Part shown: positions 24,396 through 36,275 of the stretch, piece by piece
Layout of the letters: each line of letters starts with the position of its first letter
Position numbering within the stretch: position 1 is the stretch's first letter
Assembly: GCA_022376925.1 (NCBI GenBank)
Contig: JAIOJX010000006.1
Location: 61,031,394-61,095,393 of the forward strand
Direction of reading: 5' to 3'
Source of the DNA: Tragulus kanchil
Lineage: Eukaryota; Chordata; Mammalia; Artiodactyla; Tragulidae
Length of the DNA stretch: 64,000 nucleotides
Translations under genes and position numbers: made by a program
Notes under the pieces: generated by a model
Told to the model about the DNA's origin: nothing
What the model saw: the letters and a program-made list of their open reading frames with translations, nothing else
The model's database searches: none

Positions 24396-24643
24396 TGGCA
24401 CTTCCCCGCCGGTTTGAGCCCTGGTTTGGGAAGATTCCATGTGCCACGGAGTGGCTGTACTAATGTGTCCAATTACCGAGCTGGAGCTCTGGAGCGCATG
24501 CATCCAGAGCTGGTGCTTTGTAGCAGGAGAGACCACTGCGATGGGAGGCCCGCACAGGCCAAAGAACAAAGATGAATGAAAAATAAATAAGGGAAAAACC
24601 AATAAAAGTGACCAAAAAATTAAAAAAAAAAAAAAAAAAAAGG
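24396..24643 (+). mobile_element. CHR-type SINE inside ERV gag
   Basis: From 'tggcacttccccgcc', with a decayed B-box ('ggtttgagccctgg'), through 'ggcccgcacaggccaaagaa', to a poly-A tail. It is flanked by exact 8-bp target-site copies ctctgttc (24388-24395 and 24644-24651). It split the gag capsid sequence, so it is younger than the ERV. Confidence 0.88.
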
Positions 24644-24916
24644 CTCTGTTCCTCTTGGGAGGGGAGTTTCCACGTTTGTATACTTCCTAAAAGTCTCCGC
24701 TAATCTATTTTGGAAGCCTGCAGGATTTTCAACCTTTACCTGTTGGACCTCTTTTACCTCCTCATAATTAACAGGTTTTACTCATTAACAGTGTCTTCAT
24801 ACTCTCTGTTAAACAGTTAATCATACAATCCTGTCTATCTCTGTCAATAGACTTCAGCTGATAATTCCACTTTGGATTTGTCTCTGATAGAGTCTCATTT
24901 CTCACTCAGTGCACTG
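24644..24916 (-). pseudogene. ERV gag capsid fragment, first copy
   Basis: Minus-strand frame with a Pro-Ala-Gly-Phe-Gln-Asn-Arg-Leu-Ala-Glu segment and a following Arg-Lys-Tyr-Thr. It resembles the capsid major homology region of gammaretroviruses. It continues the gag reading across the SINE and stops at duplication junction 7. Confidence 0.72.
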
Positions 24917-25539
24917 CATGGTCCTTATGGCTCCTAAGGTTTGCAATACTTTGGGTTAAGACTGAGAAGGTTGCACAAGTGTCTATAAGAAATTCTATCA
25001 AATGGCCAACCACATCAATGACCACCAAAGGTTGGATGTTAGTTATGTAGACAGTATTTCTAGGCAAAGCCACTTTTTGTTTGGGCCCCGTTGGTCTTCT
25101 GATTGCCAAACCGTCAATGGCCGAAGGGCCCCCATTGATCTTTCACATCTGGGGCATTTCCTCTGCCAATTCCCTGTTTGCCAAAGACACATCAAGAACA
25201 GTCTTTCTTACAGTGCCCCTTTTGTCCACACAGGGTACACTCGACTTGTATGGGCACCCATGGGCCTTGTGGTCTGCCAGGACCAGATTGGCCCAGAAAA
25301 GGTAGGCTCCTAGTTGGTTGTCCTTGCACAGACAAAGCCATTGCAATCATTTGTGTCTTTTGCATATTTCTCTAGGTGTATTCAGCCTTTTCAGCCATAT
25401 CCCTATTATTAAAAACTGAATAAGCCAATTGGAACAAATCATTCATTAGGGTCTGAGAACCAGCAGTTGCTGTCTAAATTTTGTGCCTGATGTCTGGGAC
25501 AGACTGGACTATGAAATGCATAGCCAAAAGTCTCTGTTC

Positions 25540-25787
25540 TGGCACTTCCCCGCCGGTTTGAGCCCTGGTTTGGGAAGATTCCATGTGCCACGGAGTGGCT
25601 GTACTAATGTGTCCAATTACCGAGCTGGAGCTCTGGAGCGCATGCATCCAGAGCTGGTGCTTTGTAGCAGGAGAGACCACTGCGATGGGAGGCCCGCACA
25701 GGCCAAAGAACAAAGATGAATGAAAAATAAATAAGGGAAAAACCAATAAAAGTGACCAAAAAATTAAAAAAAAAAAAAAAAAAGGCT
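25540..25787 (+). mobile_element. Second copy of the ERV-resident CHR SINE
   Basis: Repeats 24396-24643 at an offset of 1144 as part of duplication 7. It has the same flanking target-site bases and is not an independent insertion. Confidence 0.9.
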
Positions 25788-26560
25788 CTGTTCCTCTTGG
25801 GAGGGGAGTTTCCACGTTTGTATACTTCCTAAAAGTCTCCGCTAATCTATTTTGGAAGCCTGCAGGATTTTCATCCTTTACCTGTTGGACCTCTTTTACC
25901 TCCTCATAATTAACAGGTTTTACTCATTAACAGTGTCTTCATACTCTCTGTTAAACAGTTAATCATACAATCCTGTCTATCTCTGTCAATAGACTTCAGC
26001 TGATAATTCCACTTTGGATTTGTCTCTGATAGAGTCTCATTTCTCACTCAGTGCACTGCATGGTCCTGTTGGGCTCCCACTATCAGTTAGTCTTCATGGG
26101 CTCTGGATGACAGTATTATACCCTGCATTTCCCCTGGGGTGCAATGATGGAATAGTGCAATCTATAAGTCTCCCCGGGTGAGATCAAAGGACCTCATTGG
26201 TTTGATAAATTATTTTTTAAAACGTTCAGGATTCTTAGAAAAACCTCCCAACTTATCGTCTGTCATACTTAAATCAGTCATTGAGAAAAGTAGATAGACT
26301 TATATTGTTCCTCAATTTCCATCAGGAACTTCTCTCAGATGCAATACTGCAGGGGCAGTTGGTTAGTAATTTACATCATTACTAATGCTTGCTGAGCCAA
26401 GGATGGGCCCCTTGGGTGACTGAGGGTACAAAGAGGTTCCTGAACATAGATGGGACCTCTTCTCTTCCCTAACTGTGTCATCCCCAGGGACAATGTCTCC
26501 TCCCAGTAGGCAATGAGTAGCTCCAACTGCTCATCAAATATTTCTCTGTACATTTTTTTC
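25788..26560 (-). pseudogene. ERV gag capsid and upstream gag, longest copy
   Basis: Continues the capsid remnant upstream. Minus-strand segments in 26070-26350 match the capsid N-terminal domain pattern but are cut by stops. An open stretch at 26371-26553 (about 60 codons) has no clear family match and may be the matrix or p12 side of gag. Retroviral similarity fades above about 26560, where AT-rich DNA begins. The part above 25877 recurs at 27001-27640 in duplication 8. Confidence 0.62.
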
Positions 26561-26857
26561 TCTACATGTAACTTTCATTGAATATTTAAATCTTTTAGTT
26601 GTGTACAATATGGCTCATAACATTTTATGTGTTTTCTAAATTTGTTATTCTTTATGTTTTAATCTGATATTTTCTACTGATTTATTTCTCATTTTAGTAA
26701 CAATATGATTTGCTTTATCCTACTTGTAATTTAGTCTAAATCTTAATCTCGTCTTTTGATTATCTTATTTTCAGTTCAATAATTTCCATCTGATTCTATC
26801 TTTGTCAATTTTGTTGGTGAAATCTTCAAATCTCTATTTACCATATGTTCATCACAG
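26561..26857. other. AT-rich DNA upstream of the ERV
   Basis: No recognised element. Recurs at 27640-27965 through duplication 8. Confidence 0.5.
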
Positions 26858-26985
26858 CTTTTTAAAAATTTTATTTATTTTTTTATTTTGGCCATTCTGG
26901 GTTTTCACCTGCCACAGGCTCTTCTCTAGTTGCAGGGAGTGAGGGCTACTATTTAGTTGAGGTGATCAGGTTCTGGGTTTTCACC
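26858..26985 (-). mobile_element. CHR SINE, truncated copy at a duplication junction
   Basis: The 3' part of the SINE at 27966-28316, cut off at the junction of duplication 8. It is the same insertion. Confidence 0.8.
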
Positions 26986-27965
26986 GCTGGGCCGATTCAC
27001 TTTACCTGTTGGACCTCTTTTACCTCCTCATAATTAACAGGTTTTACAAGTGCATTTGTTAAACAGTTAATCATACAATCCTGTCTATCTCTGTCAATAG
27101 ACTTCAGCTGATAATTCCACTTTGGATTTGTCTCTGATAGAGTCTCATTTCTCACTCAGTGCACTGCATGGTCCTGTTGGGCTCCCACTATCAGTTAGTC
27201 TTCATGGGCTCTGGATGACAGTATTATACCCTGCATTTCCCCTGGGGTGCAATGATGGAATAGTGCAATCTATAAGTCTCCCCGGGTGAGATCAAAGGAC
27301 CTCATTGGTTTGATAAATTATTTTTTAAAACGTTCAGGATTCTTAGAAAAACCTCCCAACTTATCGTCTGTCATACTTAAATCAGTCATTGAGAAAAGTA
27401 GATAGACTTATATTGTTCCTCAATTTCCATCAGGAACTTCTCTCAGATGCAATACTGCAGGGGCAGTTGGTTAGTAATTTACATCATTACTAATGCTTGC
27501 TGAGCCAAGGATGGGCCCTTGGGTGACTGAGGGTACAAAGAGGTTCCTGAACATAGATGGGACCTCTTCTCTTCCCTAACTGTGTCATCCCCAGGGACAA
27601 TGTCTCCTCCCAGTAGGCAATGAGTAGCTCCAACTGCTCATCAAATATTTCTCTGTACATTTTTTTCTCTACATGTAACTTTCATTGAATATTTAAATCT
27701 TTTAGTTGTGTACAATATGGCTCATAACATTTTATGTGTTTTCTAAATTTGTTATTCTTTATGTTTTAATCTGATATTTTCTACTGATTTATTTCTCATT
27801 TTAGTAACAATATGATTTGCTTTATCCTACTTGTAATTTAGTCTAAATCTTAATCTCGTCTTTTGATTATCTTATTTTCAGTTCAATAATTTCCATCTGA
27901 TTCTATCTTTGTCAATTTTGTTGGTGAAATCTTCAAATCTCTATTTACCATATGTTCATCACAGC

Positions 27966-28316
27966 TTTTTAAAAATTTTATTTATTTGTTTATTTTTGGC
28001 CATTCTGGGTTTTCACCGCTGCCACAGGCTCTTCTCTAGTTGCAGGGAGTGAGGGCTACTATTTAGTTGAGGTGATCAGGTTCTTGTTGTGATGACTTCT
28101 CTTGTAGAACTCAGGCTCTAGGGTACACAGACTTCAGTAGTTGTGGAACATGAGCTTAATAGTTGCAGCTCTGATGATAGAGAGTGCAGACTCTAGTTCT
28201 GGATCATGGGCTTAGTTGCTCCACAGCAGGTGAGAATCTTCCTGGATCAGGGATCGAACTCACATCTCCTGCATTGTCAGGTGAATTCCTTTACCACTGA
28301 CCTACCAAGGAAGCCC
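27966..28316 (-). mobile_element. CHR-type tRNA-Glu SINE
   Basis: The right end reads 'ctaccaaggaagccctg', the reverse complement of the 'gggcttcc' SINE head. 'ggatcagggatcgaactcac' is the B-box region in reverse, and the A-rich tail lies at the left. Imperfect target-site copies resembling tcacagct and tcatagct flank it. Confidence 0.88.
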
Positions 28317-28319
28317 TGT

Positions 28320-28930
28320 CATAGCTACTTTAATGTCTCTTTCTGATGATCAGTAACATTTGATCACTTGTGATTCTTATCTTTTCTCTCTAGTGTTTAT
28401 TCGTTTTGTCCTCTTTTAAGCAGGAATCGAGAGTCTTGGACATGGTTATGAAAGTACATAGAGACTCTAAATAATCATACTTTTCTCCAGAGATTGTTTA
28501 CATTTCTCCTGTAAAACCATTAATTATGAATAGTTGAACTAAATTACACTTTAAGTACTTTTAATTTTATATATGAATAACATGGTTCACTGTGAGAAAA
28601 ACATGAAAATGCTTAAATAGTTTTGAAAATCTTATTTTGCCACTTTTTATACATGAATTTGAAGGTCTAGGTTTAGATTTAGGTTTAAATTCAGTCATTT
28701 TCATATTTAATTCTAATGGTTTTCATAATAAAGGATATCCCCACAAAATATGCTAACTGTATTATTGCATTTGCCTAAAATATAATTCAACATTTTTGCT
28801 AGTTCTCTTGTCCAAAATAAGCTAGTATGCAGAATGAGTTAATGCTAATATAATACTCCTAGATTAGAAAAATATTAGAAAATAATGCAGGGCCACAAAA
28901 CTGCTGTCAATTATTGCATGCATAATCTAA
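28320..28930. other. AT-rich DNA, no recognised feature
   Basis: Nothing recognisable on either strand. Its second copy is at 29398-29984. Confidence 0.5.
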
Positions 28931-29043
28931 TTCTCGTCTTTTGATTATCTTATTTTCAGTTCAATAATTTCCATCTGATTCTATCTTTGTCAATTTTGTT
29001 GGTGAAATCTTCAAATCTCTATTTACCATATGTTCATCACAGC

Positions 29044-29394
29044 TTTTTAAAAATTTTATTTATTTGTTTATTTTTGGCCATTCTGGGTTTTCACCGCTGC
29101 CACAGGCTCTTCTCTAGTTGCAGGGAGTGAGGGCTACTATTTAGTTGAGGTGATCAGGTTCTTGTTGTGATGACTTCTCTTGTAGAACTCAGGCTCTAGG
29201 GTACACAGACTTCAGTAGTTGTGGAACATGAGCTTAATAGTTGCAGCTCTGATGATAGAGAGTGCAGACTCTAGTTCTGGATCATGGGCTTAGTTGCTCC
29301 ACAGCAGGTGAGAATCTTCCTGGATCAGGGATCGAACTCACATCTCCTGCATTGTCAGGTGAATTCCTTTACCACTGACCTACCAAGGAAGCCC
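29044..29394 (-). mobile_element. Second full copy of the CHR SINE (duplication 9)
   Basis: Repeats 27966-28316 at an offset of 1078. Confidence 0.9.
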
Positions 29395-29984
29395 TGTCAT
29401 AGCTACTTTAATGTCTCTTTCTGATGATCAGTAACATTTGATCACTTGTGATTCTTATCTTTTTCTCTCTAGTGTTTATTCGTTTTGTCCTCTTTTAAGC
29501 AGGAATCGAGAGTCTTGGACATGGTTATGAAAGTACATAGAGACTCTAAATAATCATACTTTTCTCCAGAGATTGTTTACATTTCTCCTGTAAAACCATT
29601 AATTATGAATAGTTGAACTAAATTACACTTTAAGTACTTTTAATTTTATATATGAATAACATGGTTCACTGTGAGAAAAACATGAAAATGCTTAAATAGT
29701 TTTGAAAATCTTATTTTGCCACTTTTTATACATGAATTTGAAGGTCTAGGTTTAGATTTAGGTTTAAATTCAGTCATTTTCATATTTAATTCTAATGGTT
29801 TTCATAATAAAGGATATCCCCACAAAATATGCTAACTGTATTATTGCATTTGCCTAAAATATAATTCAACATTTTTGCTAGTTCTCTTGTCCAAAATAAG
29901 CTAGTATGCAGAATGAGTTAATGCTAATATAATACTCCTAGATTAGAAAAATATTAGAAAATAATGCAGGGCCACAAAACTGCT

Positions 29985-30329
29985 CAAGTGGGACAAAGCT
30001 TATTTGTGCCTCTATCAAAAACTGGGCAGCCAATGGATCTAAATCCTGCAATTCCTCTTTGGATGAAGCAGACCAAGCTTGCCCCAAGTACCTCAGTTTG
30101 GGGCAGGCTTTATTTTATGAAGTATATAATTACATCGATACTTTTAAATAAAATTAATGTTAGATACTAGGATTAGGTTGAAAAGTGTAGAAATCATTTT
30201 TTAAGTCAACGAAAACTCATTACATGAAAAAATAGCCATTTAACGCTCATTTTATAAACATAAATTAAGTACTTATAACATGTCAGAAAATAGACATGTG
30301 CACTAAAATTGTTACCTCTTAAGTATATA

Positions 30330-30332
<3 letters not shown>
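29985..30332. other. AT-rich intergenic DNA
   Basis: Only a 68-residue frame with no coding character is present. I see no element. Confidence 0.5.
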
Positions 30333-30385
<53 letters not shown>

Positions 30386-30386
30386 T
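30333..30386. repeat. Compound (TA)n(CA)n microsatellite
   Basis: An AT dinucleotide run of about 40 bases passes directly into a short ACACAC run and an A-run. Confidence 0.95.
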
Positions 30387-30886
30387 AATAAAAAAAAGAC
30401 TCATTTGTTGAAAGTTAAAAGGTAAAAAAGTAAAGTCAATCTATAAGATAGAATGTAATTTCACTATATCTGGTACATTTCACCAAGAGTGAACAGTGAG
30501 ATGACCTATGGACACTCACCTTGATGATCATTAAATGAACTCCATCCCAGTATGGCACTGAAAATCATGTCATCTAATACATCTCCTATCTGCACCTTGC
30601 ATAGACTTTTTCTAACTGTGGTATATGGGCAATTTGGGGGGGTAGGGTGGGAAGAGGGGTAACAATCTTGAAAAAATAGATGAGGCCAAAAAAATGTGAA
30701 AGCAAATAGAAAGCTACCATTTTTCTCTAAATTTCTATGTTTACAAATACATGACAAACTATCACAACTGAGCATTCATATGATCACATTTTCAGGGTGA
30801 ATTAATATTTAAAATTCACTCTTAAAATATTAAACATATCCATAAAGTCTTGACTAAAAAGGCAGAATAAAGAAGTCAAATAGTAG
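30387..30886. other. AT-rich intergenic DNA
   Basis: Nothing recognised. The short frames at 30506-30775 and 30802-31032 lack coding features. Confidence 0.5.
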
Positions 30887-31932
30887 CAATCAATCTGCAG
30901 AAAATTCTTGAAGAGATGGAAATACCAGACAAACTTACTAGTCTCCTGAAAAATCTGCATGCAGGTAAAGAAACAGCAGTTAGAATCATACATGGAACAA
31001 TGAACTGGCTCACAATTGGGAAAGGAGTACATTAAGGTTATATATTGTCACCCTACTTATTTAATTTATATGCAGAGTACGTCATGTGAAATGCCAGACT
31101 GGATTAAGCACAAACTGGAATTAAGATTGGTGGGAGAAATGTCAATAACCTCAGATATGCAGATGACACCAGGACTATGACAGAATGTAGAGAGGAACTA
31201 AAGAGTGTCTTGATGAAGGTGAGAGAGGTGAGTGACAAAGCTGACTTAAACCTCACATTCAAAAAATGAAGACAATGATTTCTGGTCCCATCACTTCATG
31301 GCAGTTATATGGGGAAAAGTGGAAACAGTGACGGGCCTTCTTTTCTTGAGCTCCAAAATCATTGTGGATGGTAACTGCAACAATGAAATTAAGAGACGCT
31401 TGATTCTTGGAAGAAAAATTTTGACAAATCTAGACAGCATGTTAAAAAGCAGACACTAATTTGCCACCAAGATTCTGTATACTCAAAGCTATGGTTTCCC
31501 AGTAGTCATATATGGATATGAGAGTTGGACCATTAATAAGGCTGAGTGCTAAAGAATGAATGCTTTCCAACTGTGGTACTGGAAAAGACTCTTGAGGGTC
31601 ACTTGGGCAACAAGCAGATCAAACCAATAAATCCTGAATGAAATCAACCCTGAATATCCATTGGAAGGACTGATGCTGAAGCTGCAGCTCCAGTCCTTTG
31701 ACCACCTAATGCAAAGGTCTGACTCATTGGAAAAAACACCTTGATGCTTGGAAAGACTGAAGACAGGAGGATAAGAGGATGACAGAGAATGAGATGGTTG
31801 GATGGCATCATTGACTTAATGAACAAGAGTTTGAGCAAGTTCCAGCAGTTGGTGAAGGACAGGGAAGTCTGGCATGCTGCAGTCCGTGGAATTTCAAAGA
31901 ATTAGACACAAGTGAGAAACTGAATAAAAACA
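30887..31932 (+). mobile_element. BovB (RTE) LINE, 5'-truncated, 3' end present
   Basis: RTE-clade LINEs encode an endonuclease and reverse transcriptase. This copy starts inside the polymerase ('gaagagatggaaataccaga') and keeps the catalytic Tyr-Ala-Asp-Asp at 31156-31167. It then follows the BovB order through 'catcacttcatgg' and 'ggaaggactgatgctgaagc' to the 3' end near 31930. Stops and frameshifts interrupt the frame throughout. Confidence 0.9.
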
Positions 31933-31934
31933 AA

Positions 31935-33120
31935 TACAATACATGATTCCATGCTCTATTATATTTGGTCTCAAGTTGAGGCAAAATAGGGGATGGGAAA
32001 GTAAATTAAAAATCCCTACTATAGTAACTATCTATTTTGCTGAGTTATCTAGATACATCTTTCAGTTCCCCTTTATGCAGCTACTATTTGCATGCTATCT
32101 GGCCCAGTGAATTCTGCCTGAAACACTTAACATTTAACTCAAACTAAAAGAAAAAAAAATGTATAAATCTGTTAAGTGGAGAGAATCTGTAAGGCAACTC
32201 ACCATATTCTCACAAAAAATTGTCTTCTTTCTCTTCTTCCTCCTTCTGCAAATTATCGAATTGATCAAATTTACACTCATGAAAATACAATTTCACAGAC
32301 TATTGAATGTTTGTCATTACAAATATTTAAATAAAAATCAGACATTATTCATAAGGATTAAGTTGGAAAAATATACTTTACACACACACTTTATGTGTTT
32401 TCCTATTTTTTAAGATTTGTTGATTTACCAGTGAAGTTTTTCAAAGTCTTAATATGTTTAAAGTAAAGTTTCATTCCAATACTTCTTGAAACTATTGCCT
32501 TCACAGTTTTAAATCACTGTCTCCCTTCTATTTGGCAACTCTATAACATGGGACAGAAAGCTTTGCATTTCTCTTTGAGTAAATTCTTGCTTTTCATAAT
32601 GTACAGCTGAAAAGGAATTTGCAGAATATGTGTCCAAGTGACTCAGTTTTACCATTGAAAATGTTTTTAGTCACTGTTATGAAAGGCACATTTTTTTTGG
32701 TTTTCATAAAAATATTTATACAACTGTCAAGTTGGCTAGACTGTAGTACTAGTAATTCAGTTAAATACTAAACTAATTGTGTCTGTGAAATATCATGCAA
32801 ATGACATTAAAATTCATAATAAACTGACTTTAAGCAAGGAGACTATTCTGGATAAATGGTTAGGCCATTTAAGGCGTTAAAAGAATGAACACTTTCCTGA
32901 AGAAGAAAAAATTAATCCTGTGGATTACAACTTCAGTTTGTGGCTAAAGTTCTAGCCTGCTCTTCCTGTCAGCCTGTCTTATGATTTCTGGAGATACTTA
33001 ACCTGCCTCCAATGATCATGTAAGCCAAATCCTTATAGTGGAACTTTTAATGTATATCTTCTGCTGGTTCTTTTCTCTCTGAGCCTTATTGACACAACTA
33101 ATAAATTACAGTACAATCAC
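31935..33120. other. AT-rich intergenic DNA
   Basis: No recognised repeat or gene. Part of it (32311 onward) is copied in duplication 10. Confidence 0.5.
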
Positions 33121-34447
33121 ATGTCACAGGTTTACATTCAGGTATGGCAAATACTTTCCATGTTAGTAAGGTTATACTCAAAATCCTCCAAGTTAGGTTT
33201 CAACAGTAGATGAACCAAGAACTTCCAGATGTACATGTTAGATTTAGAAAACGCAGAGGAACCAAAAATCAAATTACCAATATTTGTTGGATAATGGAGA
33301 AAGCAAGGTAATTCCAAAAAAAAGAAAATCTCCTTCCGCTTCATTGATTATGCCAATGCCTTTGATTTACACAAAAAAAGAGAATTTGTCATTACAAATA
33401 TTTAAATAAAAATCAGACATTATTCATAAGGATTAAGTTGGAAAAATATACTTTACACACACACTTTATGTGTTTTCCTATTTTTTAAGATTTGTTGATT
33501 TACCAGTGAAGTTTTTCAAAGTCTTAATATGTTTAAAGTAAAGTTTCATTCCAATACTTCTTGAAACTATTGCCTTCACAGTTTTAAATCACTGTCTCCC
33601 TTCTATTTGGCAACTCTATAACATGGGACAGAAAGCTTTGCATTTCTCTTTGAGTAAATTCTTGCTTTTCATAATGTACAGCTGAAAAGGAATTTGCAGA
33701 ATATGTGTCCAAGTGACTCAGTTTTACCATTGAAAATGTTTTTAGTCACTGTTATGAAAGGCACATTTTTTTTGGTTTTCATAAAAATATTTATACAACT
33801 GTCAAGTTGGCTAGACTGTAGTACTAGTAATTCAGTTAAATACTAAACTAATTGTGTCTGTGAAATATCATGCAAATGACATTAAAATTCATAATAAACT
33901 GACTTTAAGCAAGGAGACTATTCTGGATAAATGGTTAGGCCATTTAAGGCGTTAAAAGAATGAACACTTTCCTGAAGAAGAAAAAATTAATCCTGTGGAT
34001 TACAACTTCAGTTTGTGGCTAAAGTTCTAGCCTGCTCTTCCTGTCAGCCTGTCTTATGATTTCTGGAGATACTTAACCTGCCTCCAATGATCATGTAAGC
34101 CAAATCCTTATAGTGGAACTTTTAATGTATATCTTCTGCTGGTTCTTTTCTCTCTGAGCCTTATTGACACAACTAATAAATTACAGTACAATCACATGTC
34201 ACAGGTTTACATTCAGGTATGGCAAATACTTTCCATGTTAGTAAGGTTATACTCAAAATCCTCCAAGTTAGGTTTCAACAGTAGATGAACCAAGAACTTC
34301 CAGATGTACATGTTAGATTTAGAAAACGCAGAGGAACCAAAAATCAAATTACCAATATTTGTTGGATAATGGAGAAAGCAAGGTAATTCCAAAAAAAAAA
34401 AAAAAGAAAATCTCCTTCCGCTTCATTGATTATGCCAATGCCTTTGA
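32311..34447. repeat. Tandem duplication 10, unit about 1075 bp, junction about 33385
   Basis: 32311 onward recurs from 33386. Near the end of the first copy an A-run is about 6 bases shorter (33317-33324 compared with 34391 onward). After 'atgccaatgcctttga', the first copy turns into unrelated A-rich bases (33366-33385). Confidence 0.93.
33120..33365 (+). mobile_element. BovB fragment, first copy, cut at duplication junction
   Basis: Contains 'aagaacttccagatgtacat' and 'gaaaacgcagaggaacc', which are BovB polymerase-region sequences. Identical to the start of the BovB at 34195, where it continues normally. Confidence 0.8.
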
Positions 34448-35235
34448 CCATGTGAATCACAAGAAACTGTGGAAGATTTTTAAAGAAATGGGAAAAACAG
34501 GCCATGTTCCCTCTCTTCTGAGAAACATATATGGGTCAAGAAGCAACACTTATAAATATACATGAAAGTATTTACTAATTCAAAATTGGGCAAAAAAGGT
34601 AGTATATTGTCACCCTGTTTATTTAACTTCTATGCAGAGTACATCATGAAAAATGCCAGGCTGGATGAGTTACAAGCTGGAATCAAGTTTGCCAGGAGAA
34701 ACATCTACAATCTCAGATATGCACATGATACCACCCTAATGGCAAAAACTGAAAAGGAACTAAAGAGCCTCTTGATGCAACTGAAAGAGAAAGAAAAGGC
34801 TGGCTTAAAACTCAAAAAAAAACCATGTCTAAGTTTATGGCGTCTGGACGTATCACTTCATGGAAAATGAAAGGGGAAGAAAGTGGAAACAGTGACAGAT
34901 TGTCTCATCTTGGGTCCCCAAATCACTGTGAATGGTGACTGGACCCATGAAATTAGAAAATGTTTGCTTCTTGAAAGGAAAACTATGACAAACCTAGACA
35001 GTATACTAAGAAGCAAGCATCACTTTACTAACAAATGTCCCTGTAGTTCAAGCTATGGCCTTTTCAAGGCAAAAGGAGAAGGGAATGACAGAGGATGAGG
35101 TGGTTGGATGCCATCAGTGAGTCAATGGACATGAATTTGAGCAAGCTCCAAGAGATGGTAAAGGGCAGAGAAGCCTGCCATGCTTCAGTCCATGGGATTG
35201 CAAATGCTCAGACATGAAGGAGTGACCAAACTGAA
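34195..35235 (+). mobile_element. BovB LINE fragment (polymerase region to 3' end)
   Basis: Reverse transcriptase blocks are readable at 34416-34550 (Phe-Ile-Asp-Tyr-Ala and His-Lys-Lys-Leu-Trp) and at 34562-34870. The catalytic motif at 34718-34729 reads Tyr-Ala-His-Asp instead of Tyr-Ala-Asp-Asp, so the site is dead. The 3' part has lost about 350 bp relative to other copies here, jumping near 35065 from 'agctatggccttttcaaggc' to 'gaatgacagaggatgagg'. It ends at 'aggagtgaccaaactgaac'. Confidence 0.88.
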
Positions 35236-35249
35236 CTTCCATTAGTCAT

Positions 35250-35768
35250 GGATGGCTGACAGAGTTGGAGAATAAAGAAGGCTTAGCATCGAAGAATTGA
35301 TGCTTTTGGACTGTGGTTCTGGAGAAAACTTTTGAGAGTCCTTGGACAGCAAGAAAATCAAGCCAATAAATCCTAAAGGAAATCAGCCCTTCATTGGAAG
35401 GACTGATGCTGAAACTGAAGCTCCAAACTGTGCTACTGGAGATTTTTGAGAGTCCCTTGGATAGCAAGGAAATCAAACAAGTCAACACTAAAGGAAATCA
35501 ACCCTTCACTGGAAGGACTGATGCTGAAAATGAAGCTCCAAAACTTTCCCCTGCCCCTGATGCAAAAAGCCAACTCATTGGGAAAGACCCTAATGCTAGG
35601 AAAGAATGACCCAAAGGAGGAGTGAAGCAGAGGGTAAGATGGTTAGATAGCATGTCAATGGGCATGAACTTGAGCACACTCTGGGATATAGTGACGGACA
35701 AGAGAGCTGGTGTGCTGTAGTCCATTGGGATTGCAAAGAGTTGGACATATTTTAGCGACTGAACAGCA
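35250..35768 (+). mobile_element. Second BovB 3' fragment with an internal 117-bp tandem repeat
   Basis: Another BovB 3' end lies directly behind the first in the same orientation. Units 35310-35426 and 35427-35543 are tandem copies of one BovB segment ('actgtg...ctggag' to 'gaagctccaa'), with many substitutions between them, so this duplication is old. It ends near 'gcgactgaacagcaaaac'. Confidence 0.85.
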
Positions 35769-35769
35769 A

Positions 35770-36275
35770 AACAGCTAACATAGCAATAAATATCAATCCC
35801 CTAAAATCTTCCATTTTTCAGGTTAATTTTAAAGATACTTGAAATGATTTACCATCAGAAAGGCCTTAAAGAGTATGGGAGATGCATAAGCATCCAAATT
35901 TTGTAAGTGCAACAGTTTCAGCAAAGATTAAATTGAATGTCACAACAAAAAAATCATAATACTGGCACAGAAAAGCAGTCAAAACATGAGTAGTTGCTGA
36001 CTAGCTCAGAACAACTCAGGCTTATCTGTGTTTATTTGATTATTTTACTGAAAAGTATTTTAAATTAGTGTATTTTCTATCATTTTCACATGAACATTGT
36101 TTGTTTGTTCAGGGGATTTATACCCCTAATTATCGGGCTAATTTTTTATTGATCAATAATAAATACAAGTATATCATGAAATAAAAATAGTATAGAAGTC
36201 ATCAAGTAAATTTAAGAAAAATCAGAATTTAATGACATAACTCCTAGAAAATAGCAGTTATACAGAATATCCAGA
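35770..36275. other. AT-rich DNA after BovB, first copy
   Basis: Unassigned sequence with no gene. It recurs at 36934-37439. Confidence 0.5.

Larger units (their letters stand above)
23773..26069. repeat. Tandem duplication 7, unit 1144 bp, junction 24916/24917
   Basis: 23773-24916 recurs from 24917 to about 26060. The second copy's poly-A run is shorter by one base, and one base differs near 24732/25874. The junction falls in a shared 'catggtcct'. Confidence 0.93.
23310..26560 (-). mobile_element. Internal remnant of a class I (gammaretrovirus-like) ERV, gag-pro and perhaps start of pol
   Basis: Minus-strand order is gag capsid, nucleocapsid, protease, then a possible reverse transcriptase N-terminus near 23420-23512. 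It is interrupted by a CHR SINE and by duplications 7 and 8. No LTR was found at either end: the L1-C 5' end adjoins its 3' side, and AT-rich DNA follows its 5' side. It has many stops and frame changes and cannot make a protein. The solo LTRs elsewhere in the window could belong to the same family, but nothing here shows that. Confidence 0.78.
25877..28084. repeat. Tandem duplication 8, unit about 1108-1124 bp, junction about 27000
   Basis: 25877 onward recurs from 27001. Both sides of the junction are garbled. The first copy ends in a scrambled echo of its own 'gggttttcaccgctg' (26970-27000), and the second copy lacks about 16 bases near 27049-27061. Elsewhere the copies agree closely; one C is dropped in a run near 27517. 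Confidence 0.92.
27854..29984. repeat. Tandem duplication 9, unit about 1078 bp, junction 28931/28932
   Basis: 27854 onward recurs from 28932. The copies differ by one T in a T-run near 28381/29460. The final 26 bases of the first copy (28906-28931) do not match the corresponding bases of the second. Confidence 0.93.

Noticed and set aside
23937..25375. Plus-strand frames of 65-103 residues with many cysteines, repeated twice
   Set aside because: They are antisense to ERV nucleocapsid and protease on the minus strand. The minus strand carries the zinc knuckle and protease motifs.
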